Source of the DNA: Nepenthes gracilis | Taxonomy: Eukaryota > Streptophyta > Magnoliopsida > Caryophyllales > Nepenthaceae | Direction: 5' to 3' | DNA: 64,000 bases | Assembly (NCBI GenBank): GCA_033239525.1 | Contig: BSYO01000034.1 | Coordinates: 1,674,001 to 1,738,000, forward strand | Shown here: in pieces, positions 1-11,258 of the stretch | Position numbering within the stretch: position 1 is the first letter of the stretch | Layout: every line of letters starts with the position of its first letter | Notes under the pieces: generated by a model | Told to the model about the DNA's origin: nothing | Databases searched by the model: none | The model's input: only the letters and a program-made list of their open reading frames with translations | Program-made: the position numbers and the translations under genes

Positions 1-1374
1 TTGTAAGAACATACATTATATATAAGTATATCTATGAAAAAAAAGAAAAATTGCATTTTCACATTCAGGTTGAAATTCTTAACCTATTCCTTTTATTGAA
101 CTTATATATATCCGCATGGAGTTGTAAGTTGTCAAAATTTTAAATTAATAAAACTATCTAAATGAAATTTTTTCTTCAATTGTTGATCTCGATACCTTAA
201 TATTTTTTAGATTTTAGCTTGGTAGAGATTTAACCATTTGACATTCTAATAATTTCTTCTTCTAACAATTCGAACCCCTAATAGTTCAATTCTCTGACAG
301 TTTTCCATTTTGATAAATTGCAACCCTTAACCAAATAATTAAAAATTCTAATTATCAGGGTCAATGAATTCATTGTATGAGGTGAATTGACTTTTGGAGT
401 ATAATTTTTTTAACTTAGTGAGTGATATCAGGGCTAATATTTTTTTTATAATGGAAGTGACTCATTAATAAGATGATAGGTAGCTTACAAATTGTGCTAT
501 TTTTTAATAGTTTTATTATGCAAAGTTTTTATACGATAGAAATCAGAAAGAAGTATCATTGTTTGAGTAACATGTCATTTGGATTAGAGTTATTATTTAA
601 AACACATCATTTTCAACTACAATTGCCCTTTTAAATTCAAATGTCTTTCACTTTTCTCTTTAAAACCTAATAGTGCATTCTTCTTCACTTTATATCAAAG
701 TACTAGCTTCCTGATTTATTTAACTTTTTACCTTTTAATTTTCCACGGCTCCCTAAAGTGCTTTGAAGAATATTGCTGACATTGCTTCTTGCCTCACCAT
801 GATACACTTGATATCCATGACTAGTATAATATTTCTTCTGTCATTTCCTTTTGAATTCTTTCATTTGATAAGAGTGCTTGCTCTTCTAATGATGGCTTTA
901 TTATCTTATATGAGGGTCATCTTAAGTAGGGCCTTCATATTCCCTTTGTGAGAAAATTTTTAGAAATAATGAAGACCCAAAGGATTCTTGTCATCTAACT
1001 CCATCCTAATGGGATTAGATTTATTGTGGCATTGTACATTTTCTTCCCCCAATGGGGTCTTAGGTTAGATGTTTTGATGGTTAGGGTTATTTTTTTTTCT
1101 TTAATCAAGAAAGCAATTGGTTTCCCCTAACTCTTATAAAGGAGTTTAAAAAAAATTGTGAAAACCCAAATTTATGGAAGAACTAGAAAGACAAGTTTTT
1201 CTACATTAAGGTTTTCAATAACTGGGTTTTGTTGAATAGATGAGGTGATATTAATATTATATTTTTCAGTCCAATTCTTAAGAATAAACATGCTACAACT
1301 AGATACCAAGTTGACCTAATAATAGAGAATGCGGTTGAGTTGTGCAGAACAGATAATTTTTTACCCAAACTGTT
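1..1374. other. AT-rich intergenic DNA, nothing recognised
   Basis: No recognisable gene, RNA or repeat boundary was seen. The only reading frames are short, without family resemblance, in very AT-rich sequence. Confidence 0.5.
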
Positions 1375-2695
1375 TTGAATGTAGTTAATTGGTATGTTGT
1401 TATTTGGGCAGAAGTCGTAGCCAATATGCTTCCCCATCATTTTAAAAAGAGGAAGGGTGGCATTTTGATATATTCTCCTCCTAGAACTGTCTCTAATCAA
1501 TCTGATATCCAAACAACAGCTTCACTAGTTCCTTATTCAGATGATGATGAGGTTTTGGAGATTGTGGATGAGGTTTGGGCAGAGATGGCTAAGACAAGAG
1601 TCGAAGAATCTGTTTGTCCATCATCTCCATTTATTGTTTCTTTTTTTTTTTTGTAAATCCTTCAAGGGAGATGGCTACCTTGTACCTCAAAGAAAGAATT
1701 CCCATTGTTCCTTCGAGATGGGAGCATGGTTCACCATTTCATTCTTCAAATAAGGATGAGCCAATAAACAACCCCATCATTGCTGAGTATGAGACTTCTG
1801 TCATTTTCAACTCTCCTATTTCTTCTAAGTCATTGCGTAGTCATCCTATGTCTAATGTCGCTTCTTTTAGATCAGAGAATAATGTAAATATTGTTAGAGA
1901 GTATTTCATTCTTTCTTTGTCATCCTTTCCATCTCTAGTGGGTCCTGAGCTTCACTAGGAGCCCTAGATTTTGAAATTCCTCAACGTAGTAGGCTTGTGC
2001 CTCCTTTTAGTTAGAGGTAATCACCTATGCCAAATCCTTACCCAGCTGGATCATCGTCATTAGGTTTCATACCCAAGAAGCACCATCTAACCCAAGTAGG
2101 AGCTTCTAAGCTTTTAAAATATTTTAAGTGATTCTCTTGTATTTGAATTGTTGACTTAAACATTTTTGCAATCCAAAAACTTGGTGTGGGAAGTAAGGAA
2201 TGGGTGGTATAGTCAAGATATCGAAATTGAACATTTGTCCCAGTCTCAAATTTACCATTTTATAGGTCTAGGTTTGGAGTACAAAGTAATGGTTAACAAA
2301 GTTAAAGCATCATACTTTGAAGATCGATCAACACATCTTAAGAGAGAATTGTCGAGTGGATACCTAGGTCTCGTGATTATGCTAATCAAGCTACTCCTAT
2401 TGAAAACCAAGCTAGTTGTCTCAAAGGTAGAGCCCTTGAAGCCAATCAATGCTTGGCAATAGCTATTGGGGCCATAAATGGACTAACAGTCAAATGCTTA
2501 AGGCTTGAGGAGCTATTGAGGAGTAGCATCCGACCCGAAGAAATTTGCTCTCTTCTTTATTCCCGATTCAAAGAGGGAATCGACCTTTTCAAGTGGATGG
2601 TCTCCTTGGTAGCCTCTAACTTTCCTATTGATAGCTTAGACCCTAGAAATTTTCGAGCTTTTGTGACTTCTAATGTCAAGAATTTTGAGCAATAA
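1375..2695 (+). pseudogene. Unidentified decayed coding-like region
   Basis: Several short plus-strand frames lie end to end: about 1375-1656, 1614-1958, 2166-2462 and 2453-2695. They are less AT-rich than their surroundings and have ordinary amino-acid composition. The first holds an acidic stretch (SDDDEVLEIVDEVWAEMAK). The last two read as amphipathic, helix-rich protein (CLRLEELLRSS, FKEGIDLFKWMV). Stops and frame changes separate the pieces, and I see no promoter, splice pattern or conserved motif. I do not recognise the family. A broken transposon-borne gene is the likeliest reading because everything near it is transposon relic, but that is inference. Confidence 0.3.
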
Positions 2696-3506
2696 AGGAG
2701 CTTACTAGCCTTGAGTTCTAGCCCCAAACATTAGCTATAGGATTGCCGAGCAATTTCTGTCCCCAAATTTCATAACCCTTAATTTTTCTTGTGTACAATG
2801 TAATTTATTTCCTAATATATATATTCACATTTTTCATCCTCGAATCCATTGTTCTTTAATTGATGTTTTTCAGCCGATTTAGCCCCTGAGTATATGGATA
2901 TGGGTTTTTAACCATTAAATGGCTAAATCATCTACCAACAAAGTTTTTTTACTATTAACGTTATTTAGGTATCTATAAAATAGCTGAATGGATTGCTAGC
3001 TAAACCTTTTAGTTATCGTTGCCTGCTAGGAGAGTCCCTGGTCCTTAATCGTTTGACTGATTGCATATATCTTGTGAAAGGGTGTACTGACACTTATACA
3101 TTGATAGCATCCATACAATTTAATAAGTTAGATGACTATTAGTTGAGTATTAATTATCTTTATCTAATATATCTTTTGACTTCTCAAAATGGAATAGAGT
3201 GCTTTGTTCTAAAGCTCACAAGTCTTTTGGAATTATTGGTGTTAACCGTGCTTAGGACCGTATAGTTCTATTGAACCTACATCGTAACCATTTTCTTGAA
3301 TCGACACATTTTATAGCCAAAATATTTAAACAATTATCATAATTAGAGTCAGTCGTATTCATATTGGTTACGTATAAGCGTGCAAATTCACAAGAAATGA
3401 ATCTAAAGATCACTTTTATTTATAACTTGAAAAAAAAATATAATAAACGAGCACTCCAAAGTGAGGAGTAGGACGTGCCCCGTATGTTCCTAGGCTGACC
3501 TCTTTA

Positions 3507-4690
3507 TTAGCAATATTTTTCAATGTGAAAAGCATTCCAAATTTGAAAGATTAATTTCTCATTTTGAGTATGTAGGTTATACGTCCCGTTACAAGGTATA
3601 AATGACACTAGGAATGATCCCTCCCAAGCTGGAGATAATTTATTCATATGTGCTAACTTTTTAGTTTTCTCAATATTCCTTAATACCAAGTTATCATCCT
3701 CAAAAGTCAATGTCTTCATCTTCTTCTTGTAATACTAAGTAACTCTTTGTTGATAAGTTCTTTGCCCGAATGCATGCCGTTTCTCTAGTACTCTAAGGGA
3801 TCCAAAATTTATCTTTGGAACTGAGAGTTTTGATCTAAAACAAAGCTTTTCATTAGGCAATTTGGTAGTCCTATCTTTACTAGGATAGTCATTTCTATTC
3901 TGTACATAGACTAAAGGGCAATTTGCGACTGGGCTCTCTTGAAGTTATTTGATATGATCAAAGTATGGAGACAAGTTCATCTATTTAGGCACCTCCAGCT
4001 TTGTCCAACTTGGCTTTTAATCCATTCACTATCATCTGGTTTATCACCTTTACTTAACCATTTATTTATAAGTATGAGATCGACGTATGGATCAATCCAA
4101 TTTCGAGGCCATTGCAGTATTTTGTGAGCCTTTTTTCAAATAATCGAGCACCATTGTAATTCATAATGACCTTCGATATCCCAAATTTACAAATAATATT
4201 TTGGCGTACAAATTCTATTGCATGTTACTCTGTAATGTGGCCAATATAGAAGCTTCAACCTATTTCTTGAAGTAATCCACCGCAATCGCAATAAACTTTG
4301 TTTGACCGGCTACTATAGAAAAAGGACATAGCATGTCCAACTCCCCATTATGCTAGTGATAAAGGAGCTTGCAAAACCTAGAGTTCTGTGTGTGGTTGTT
4401 AGGATACATTGTTATGAATTTGGCCTTTTTATATTTTTTAAAAACTCAATCTCATCCTTCTTTATGGTTAGCTAATAGTATTCCTATTTTATAATTTTGA
4501 AGGCTAAATTTCTACCTCATACATGCACTCCACATATGTCAAGATGTATTTCTCTGAGAGCATAATCAGTTTCATATAGAGACAAATAGCTCATATAGGG
4601 TACAGAATAACCCCATTAGTATAACGACCCTTCCACTAGAGTGTACTGATGGTCTACATTTTGCCACTATGGAATCATTCAAAAGCATTT
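3507..4690 (-). pseudogene. Decayed Ty3/gypsy integrase relic
   Basis: Read on the minus strand, the parts of a gypsy integrase appear in the right order with many stops and frameshifts. First comes a histidine/cysteine N-terminal region (ALREIHLDICG, about 4570-4600), then the core (FIAIAVDYFKK, about 4280), then a TYQQRV...YYKKKM segment near 3730. The C-terminal part, 3507-3719, is still open for 70 codons and contains NKLSPAWEGSFLVSF and WNAFHIEKYC. In living copies this enzyme inserts element cDNA into host DNA. No LTRs of its own were recognised. Its upstream side ends where the LTR element starting at 5033 begins, so it is probably older than that insertion. Confidence 0.75.
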
Positions 4691-5264
4691 TGCTTTGAAT
4701 GTACATATCATATGAAGTCATCCAAGTTATAATTTTGACACTTGGAGGACCTTATCTTGTCCCTCAATGCTGGACCTTTGAAGCATCTTTCTCATATCTC
4801 GAGCAATTTACTCAGAAAACAAAATGTTATAATTTTTAAAAGTTGATCAATTTTTCAATTATTTTTCCTTGGAACATGAATAATTTCAACCTTGTCAAGA
4901 GATAATAAGAGATTTCATACCTTGTAAAGATATTTGGCCAAGTTTGGATTTCATATTTCGAAATTAGCTAGCACTTAACTAGTCACTAGCTCAAAATAAC
5001 CATAAATGATTAGGTTCTTGATAGAACGCTTCTGATGGGTCCAGCAGCCATGGGTCTAATAGGCTAAGCCCCACCACTGGCACACATTATTCAAACAAGA
5101 GTAGCGTGTCTGCAAAACATACTATAAAATCAGTCACCCTCAAACTTGAGAGGACAAACTCTAAAAAAGCTCTAGAAGCTCGAAGAAGCTCTGAAAAGCT
5201 CCATAAGCACCAAGTGGCTCGTCACTCATAGGAAAGGGGCTTACCCTCCAACTAGGAGTTGCCT

Positions 5265-5680
5265 TCCTTCCAGGACTCCTCCATCGAGGAGTCGATCTCC
5301 GTCTCGGAGCCAGGAGCACTTGGTCCCGAAGCTAGGAGCCCTCCGTCTTGGAGCTACGATCACTCCATCCTAAGAGACCTCCATCTAGGAGTCAAGAGCA
5401 TTCCGTCCCGGTGCCAAGAGCCCTCCTCCCGGAGCCAAGAGCCCTCTGGCCCAGAGCAATGAGTATTCCGTCCTCGAGCAATGGACCCTCCGTCCCGAAG
5501 CAGGAGCTCTACGTCCCAGGAGCCCTATGTCTTGGAGCCAGGAGCACTCCATCCCAGGGGCCCTTCGTCTTGGAGCCATGATCCCTCTATTCTAGAGTAA
5601 GGAGCCCTCCATCCTAGAGTTAAGAACCCTCTGTCCCAGAGCCACAACCCCTCCGTCTCGAAGTTAGGAGCTCACTATCT
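5265..5680 (+). repeat. Degenerate minisatellite of about 24 bp inside the 5' LTR
   Basis: Around 15 imperfect copies of a unit close to GGAGCCAAGAGCCCTCCGTC follow one another. All six frames are fairly open here because the unit lacks stops, so the small reading frames are by-products. The assembly gap falls at the start of the same array in the 3' LTR. Confidence 0.75.
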
Positions 5681-5754
5681 AAAAGTCAACCCTCTGCTCA
5701 GGTAACCAGGATGTTGACCTACCAGTACAGTTTAGTTTTTCTCCTCTGAGACAC

Positions 5755-5985
5755 CCCTTTACCGGACACACCTCTAAGCCACCTCTCTGCAGATGTACTT
5801 CTAAGCCGCCCATTTGTAGGTGCACCTATAAGCCGCCCATCTACAAGACGCTTCTCTAAGCCGCTCCCTGCGAGCATTCCTTTAAGCCACCCCTCTGCCG
5901 AGCGTATCTCTAAGTCGTCCCTATGCGGGCATTATTCTAAGCCACCCCTCTGCCAGGCTCACCTCTAAACCACCTATTACTTGGC
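5755..5985 (+). repeat. Second degenerate tandem repeat in the 5' LTR
   Basis: Seven or eight imperfect units of about 28-34 bp, each with the core CTAAGCC(A/G)CCC followed by TCTGC or a variant. Confidence 0.65.
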
Positions 5986-6286
5986 ACATCCAAACGCTCC
6001 ATCCACTGCTGTATGTATTTATTTATTTCTTACATCCTCCTAATATATTTCTATTCTCTGATAAAGATTTTTAACTTGAGCGTCGAAAGATATGTAGTGG
6101 GAGTAATTTTTGCTATCCTCTGACCTCTTATTTATAGTGCCATCCTCTGACCTCCTATTTATAGTTTGTGGTATACAAGTTTCAGGTTAATAGTGATAAA
6201 AACTGGACCCACTTCAATTCGACCTGCAGTAAAAAAATGGGAGGCTCGCTAATCCGTACCAAAGCCCGACAACAAGGGACGTATCA

Positions 6287-6306
6287 TTGGCACCGTCTAT
6301 AGGAAC
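6287..6306 (+). other. Primer-binding site
   Basis: TTGGCACCGTCTATAGGAAC directly follows the LTR end. It differs at a few bases from the site TTGGCGCCGTCTGTGGGAAT in the gypsy element at 12409. It sets the element's orientation as plus. Confidence 0.75.
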
Positions 6307-7049
6307 AAATAAAAAGTCTTTGCACCGCATAACAACGAAACAAACACGGTCGATACTCGTACTCCATCCAGCACGTTAGTTGAAGATATCGTCTCTCATG
6401 GTGATGACCCCTCATCGAGCAGCCATGCCAATGGGTGACCGACACCAAACGTACAGGCACTTGGCGCTCGGTGAGCATCCTTTTCTAACCCTTTGCGCCC
6501 GTCTGAAGGTGCAATACTGGGGGCTCCATCGTTTAACTCTACGATGATCGAAGAAGATAAACATCCTGTGTACGAGCTATTACATCAGCCGGAGGCAAAG
6601 CCGCCCATGGCAATGACCCATGGGTAGCCATGCGGACGAACAATCGAGCTCGAGCTCGCAAGTACTCGATGTCCAGCTGGGTTCTCTAGACTTGTTGTCC
6701 CCAGACCGTTTGCACCTATCTGAAGATGTTACACTGGGGTTTCATTGTTCAGTTTCTAGGCGATTAGAGTAAGTCAACATTCTCAGAGGATCAGCCATTA
6801 TGATAACCTCGGGACCCAGACGGCCCCCAGTACCTTCTCATCAGCCCGACGACCTCGATATTGGGGAGGATCTAAGTGATGAGGCTCACTACCCGAGGAA
6901 AGATTGATCCAGTCCCAAGGAGTTAGGCCACAGCCCAAAACGGCAACGTCTTGCCACTCCCAAGATGACCCGCAACCTCTCTGAACGTGGAGAGGTCCCA
7001 TGCGGAGTCAACGGACAAACTATTGTCCGGTCCTACACTCATGAGCTAC

Positions 7050-7300
7050 CTCGCTAGAGCAAAGAACATTGCCTACAGACACAGCAACTCCTATACAAAG
7101 ACGCCACGCTGGGGGCTTCCCCTCCAATTCCTAGACTCCGACACACATAGCAGTGGCAGCTGCCGTTGCAAGAGACGATGCTGCTTGGAATGGAAGCCGA
7201 TGAAACCCTCTCCATTCTCCACCTTTTGATTTGCGCCGCTGTGTGAAGGAAGGAAGAATATCGTGAGCCACGAAGAGCCATCACCGCCATCGCCATCGAT
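7050..7300 (-). other. Antisense segment shared with the element in the glucanase intron
   Basis: The minus strand reads SSFLHTAAQIKRWRMERVSS, starting from an ATG at 7296. Closely similar peptides (LSFLHIAAQIGEENMERALP) are encoded at 53040-53300, with a weaker copy at 52430-52680. In both elements the segment is antisense to the primer-binding site and lies about 1 kb inside the 5' LTR. I do not recognise a protein family. It may be a captured host fragment or an element-specific antisense frame. Confidence 0.5.
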
Positions 7301-7689
7301 GGGGGAGAATCAACAAATCAAGATAGGCAAATGCTTTTTTCCTCTTTGTGGATGCCTATCTTATGTTTGCATACGACAATCTTGAGGTAATCAGCTAAAA
7401 TCTCGGTGTATTATGAAGCACGGTGGAGAGAGGAAGAGAAAACCCTCAATGGAGCTTGTATCACTACTTGTGCCATCACAGGGTGGCTATCATCGTGACC
7501 GGCACCGTCGTCCACATTGGGACCACCTTCCACCGACGATCCTCATTGCCATCTTCAGGTACACCTTGTTGGTCCACCAAATATGGTTCGAACTATATTA
7601 TATGAACGCATCCAGCTTCGCCTTCTCTCCATCATATATGAATGCCTCTCAGACCCAACTCGGCCCCAACTCGATTCAGCCACGACTGT

Positions 7690-8075
7690 GCACGGCCATG
7701 ACCTAGTCTAGTGCCCTCAGCTCAGTCCAACACCCTAGATCCAATCCAACGGCCCAGATTCCTATCTGGTGCTTAGATCCACTCTAGTGCCTCAGATCCA
7801 GTCCACTGCTCCCTGTCCAGTGCCCAGGGCCAGTCTGGTGCCCAAATTCGGTCTGGCTGCATGCCAACCTGGCTACGAAATCTGTCCGGCCACATGGTTG
7901 ATGATCTGGAGTCCCGCTAATTCGACACTGCTCCTTCCTGTCTTAGCCGTGTCCCATGCCCTGGACCAGTCCAGCACTCGGGTCAAGTCATCCGAGCCTA
8001 GTTCAACGCCCTGGTCCAGTCCGGCCGTAGCCTTGTCTAGCAAGCAGATGCATTCTGTAGCAGTCTAGTCAAGCC
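7690..8075 (+). repeat. Degenerate repeat built on CCAGTCCAGTGCCC
   Basis: Imperfect units of roughly 25-30 bp, each containing variants of TCCAGTCCAGTGCCC or TCTGGTGCCC, run through this GC-rich part of the internal region. Confidence 0.5.
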
Positions 8076-9044
8076 GCGTCTCAGTCCAGCACCCACTTCT
8101 GGACCTATCATGTGCAAACAAAGGCGTTACGCTGGGGGCTGTGCCCTCCAACTCCTAAACCAACAAAGCAGACAAATATCTGTGGGAGATCCGGTGGCCT
8201 CAAATCCTCATGACCTGGGCGGTCATGAGTTATAGGGCCTAGCAGCAGCTAGAAGGCCGATAGAGCCAAGGAGCGTAGATGAAGGCCCAAAGAGATACGA
8301 TCCATGCTGCTCCAAGTGCCGCTAGGAGGCATTGGCTTCGAATCCTATCAGCCTGGTACAGCGAACCCGACCTTTCACGGAGTAGAAGCCATGGATATGA
8401 GTCCGCCAGCTCAAGCAGCCATCACCCTGTTCATGGGCCATCCTCAACCTTGATGGTTCTCCAGAAAAGGGCGCACTAGTCAGCAGGCTGATCCTACTGC
8501 AACGCCTTTCATCGACCCATCGCATAACAGCAAACCCCACAAAAGTTATGGTGATACTCGCGATGGGGGCTCGACGTGTTCAGTCCGCCACCCATCGCAT
8601 CGTAAAAAATATCATCCAGCCAAGCTCTACATCAGTCCGGGTTTCCTGAGGTAGTATCGGTCAACAATAGGGCCCAAACCACTGGTTGGTAGGCCACCTA
8701 GTGCGGTAGCAGTACGCTACCCAACCAATTCATGACAAAAGATCAAAATCCCATGGAGCATAGGGGCCATAGGCTAGGCTGCCTACCAAAGAGCCCCAAT
8801 GACCCTCCGAAGCGGTGCATGCCAGCCCTACATTTGGTACAGTAAGCTGATCACGAAAGCACCACTCACGCGTCACAACGATTCCACACTGAATCTAAGT
8901 AAGCCTTACATGCATCATACCGCCTGCTTGAATCATGTTTTCATTAATAGAATAGCAATATTATCTGCTCATACAAATGATTACATAACACTACATATAA
9001 TCATGCGACCTAGACTGCCCCTAAATCAGGTGGATACCCATTCA

Positions 9045-9270
9045 CCCGTTACTGAACCTCTGTCCCACTCCGAGCGGCCCAAGCGCGATTGGATTAAACC
9101 TTGGTTACATACCAAGCGGACCATACACGATCCGATTAAACCTCCGTCCTATTTTGAGCGGCTCAAAAGCGGTCGGATTAAACTTCAATCCCATACCAAG
9201 CGGCCCATATGCAATTGGGTTAAACCTCGGTCCCACTCTAAGCAGCCCATTCGCAATTGTATTTGAACTT
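9045..9270 (+). repeat. Tandem repeat of about 42 bp encoding an ERPK-like peptide
   Basis: Five imperfect units of about 42 bp follow one another. Read on the plus strand, each gives about 14 residues, for example HSERPKRDWIKPWL then HTKRPICNWVKPRS, within an open frame from 8799 to 9266. The element at 48857-55022 has a 45-bp array encoding YITERPKGGRILNL in the same sense relative to its own orientation. Confidence 0.65.
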
Positions 9271-9939
9271 CGTTCCCGTCACCGAGTGGCACAATTGTGG
9301 TAGAATTCAAAACCTTAGGGGGCTTTTTAGCATGCGTGCGATAACCTCCTCTCGAAGGAGAGAGCACCATCAGTCAATGACGGACGGCAGATTAGGACCA
9401 GATGCATGAAAGTTATGACGTCCTCTAATAAGACCAAGCGCCGACGGTACATGTAGGCGACGGTATAGGCTAGCAAAAGCCCGACAACAATAGCCTTAAA
9501 GCTTAGATGACAACTTCATCTTCTTGGTGCCATGACCTCCTCTTGGCAGGGGTGAGCGCAACTAACCAAACACGTTCGTCAAAGCTAGAAGGCTTAGACG
9601 CCAACCGCGTCTCCTCAAGGCCACGACTTTCCTTCACGGGAACGATCAGAATCCAGCGTAAGTCATCCCTAATAGCCCTGACTCTCTACTAGAAAGCAAA
9701 GAGGCATCCTCAAAGAGGGAGTCATTGAGATTGGGATCCCAAGCTTGGTCGTGGTCACGGTGTTGACCCATTCAATCGACTCGAGAGCCAAAGGATCCCC
9801 AGTCCTAGCAATTGAGTTCGTTGGGGGTTCCTCGCCGCCAGTCCCATTGGATGACTTGCCAATAGCAATGTATGACAAAAAAACCCTTCCGAGGAATGCA
9901 AAGTGCAACCTACTACTACGGCACAACGATCGGGTACCT

Positions 9940-10400
9940 TAAGGTGAGTCGCCTCCCGACCTCCGGAAGCACGTCCTTCGCAATGAGCCAATCTGATCCT
10001 CGAGCCTAATATCTTCCCTCTACACGCTTCTAGATCTTGCTTGCAACTCGGACGGCTTGTGGATAGAATTAGAGAAGGCTTCTCTTCTATTTTTGAGAAA
10101 TCGACCAAGTCATATCTACGCTGATTTAGAGCACCCCATTTTAGAGGCACAAATAAGAAGATCCAAGGTCAGAAAGATCTATCTAGACAGAGCTAAGTCC
10201 TCTTCCGTCAACCTCTTTGAGCATAATTTCTTAAGAAGGCAGCAAGTCACCGCTTGGCCTCCCGAAACGCGTCCTCGCAACAAGGTAATCTGATCCCGAG
10301 CCTAAGATCTTCCCTCTAATAGCATACTTTCTCTAGAAGGTGGCTAGTCACCGCTTAGCCTCCCGGAGTGCGTTCTCGCAAACAGGCTATCTGATCAGGA
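9940..10400 (+). repeat. Dispersed internal repeats of about 60 bp
   Basis: Three related blocks, near 9945-10010, 10239-10300 and 10338-10400, share GTCACCGCTTGGCCTCCCG and then CGTCCTCGCAA...ATCTGATC. They are spaced irregularly and carry no gene. Confidence 0.5.
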
Positions 10401-10826
10401 GATCTTTGCTCTATGAGTTCTCGAATTTTACCCGATACTTGGATTGCTCACGGTTGATGCTAGCAATCAGTTCTAGCACCGAAGTCTGCCGAGGGCTCAT
10501 CGCCCACGGTCTATCCAAATGAGTCGCTCTTGCCCATGCCGATTAGCAAAGACTGATTAGCGCTTGACCTCCTTGATGACTCACCAGTGGCCAAGGAAGA
10601 CTTTAGATGTATCCCCATATTATCAGCTTCAAGCAGGATCCGTACCAGCTTTGAGTTCTCACATTACTTGGCTAGTGAAACCGATTCAACAAGTGAGGCA
10701 AAGAGAGCCCCTCCATAGTCGGAAGACGACATCAACTGGCATTAAGTCAGTGGGATCGCACACGATGATGACCCATCATGACATGCCGAGGGTTGAATTT
10801 TTAAACCTCTTAGTATAGGGAGCTAG

Positions 10827-11158
10827 TGATGGGTCCAGCAGTTATGAGTCTAAGAGGCCAGGCCCCATAGTAGGCCCACAATTCATCTTCAACCCAATAA
10901 AACTTTTTCAAAGTGAAGAGTCCCACATTGTTCAAGTAAGAGGATCGTGTTTACAGAACACACTATAAAACCAGACATCCTCAAGTTTGAGTGGACAAGT
11001 TTTAAAAAAGCTCTAGAAGCTCGGAGAAGCTGCAAGAAAGCTCGGAGAAGCTCCAAGAGGCTCCAAGAAGCTCTAGAAGCTTTGAAAAGCTCCATAAGCA
11101 CCAAGTGGCTCGGCACTCATAGGAAAGGGGCTTACCCTGCAACTAGGAGCTGCCCTCC
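10827..11158 (+). repeat. 3' LTR of the 5.0-11.2 kb element, cut by the gap
   Basis: It begins TGATGGGTCCAGCAG and matches 5033-5270. It carries extra copies of the GCTC(C/G)AAGAAGCTC repeat (11008-11095) relative to the 5' LTR and an insertion of about 30 bp near 10870. It stops at the N run. Confidence 0.8.
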
Positions 11159-11258
11159 NNNNNNNNNNNNNNNNNNNNNNNNNNNNNNNNNNNNNNNNNN
11201 NNNNNNNNNNNNNNNNNNNNNNNNNNNNNNNNNNNNNNNNNNNNNNNNNNNNNNNNNN
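11159..11258. other. Assembly gap of 100 N
   Basis: Exactly 100 N, a conventional placeholder of unknown true length. It separates a truncated LTR of one element from the truncated 5' LTR of the next. About 33 bp of the gypsy 5' LTR must lie inside it, judged from the 3' LTR start at 18786. Confidence 0.99.

Larger units (their letters stand above)
5033..6286 (+). repeat. 5' LTR of the 5.0-11.2 kb element
   Basis: About 1254 bp, from TGATGGG to TATCA, directly followed by the primer-binding site. A TATA-like ACTATAAAATC lies near 5122, at the same place as ACTATAAAACC near 10966 in the 3' copy. The LTR contains a short GCTC(C/G)AAGAA repeat (5165-5205) and two longer minisatellites (5265-5680 and 5755-5985). 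Confidence 0.8.
5033..11158 (+). mobile_element. Non-autonomous LTR retrotransposon, plus strand (LARD-like), right end lost in gap
   Basis: A 5' LTR (5033-6286) begins TGATGGGTCC and ends TATCA. It is followed at once by a primer-binding site. A second copy of the LTR start lies at 10827, preceded by the purine-rich stretch ATAGGGAGCTAG. No gag, protease, reverse transcriptase or integrase was found in the 4.5 kb between them, so mobility would depend on enzymes from another element. The internal region is built largely from degenerate repeats and is much richer in G+C than its surroundings. It shares a 42-45 bp tandem repeat and an antisense segment with the element at 48857-55022. The N gap hides the end of the 3' LTR and the right target duplication; the left flank is GCTTC. 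Confidence 0.8.

Noticed and set aside
5259..5581. Overlapping plus and minus frames rich in S, P and R
   Set aside because: They are by-products of the 24-bp minisatellite in the LTR.
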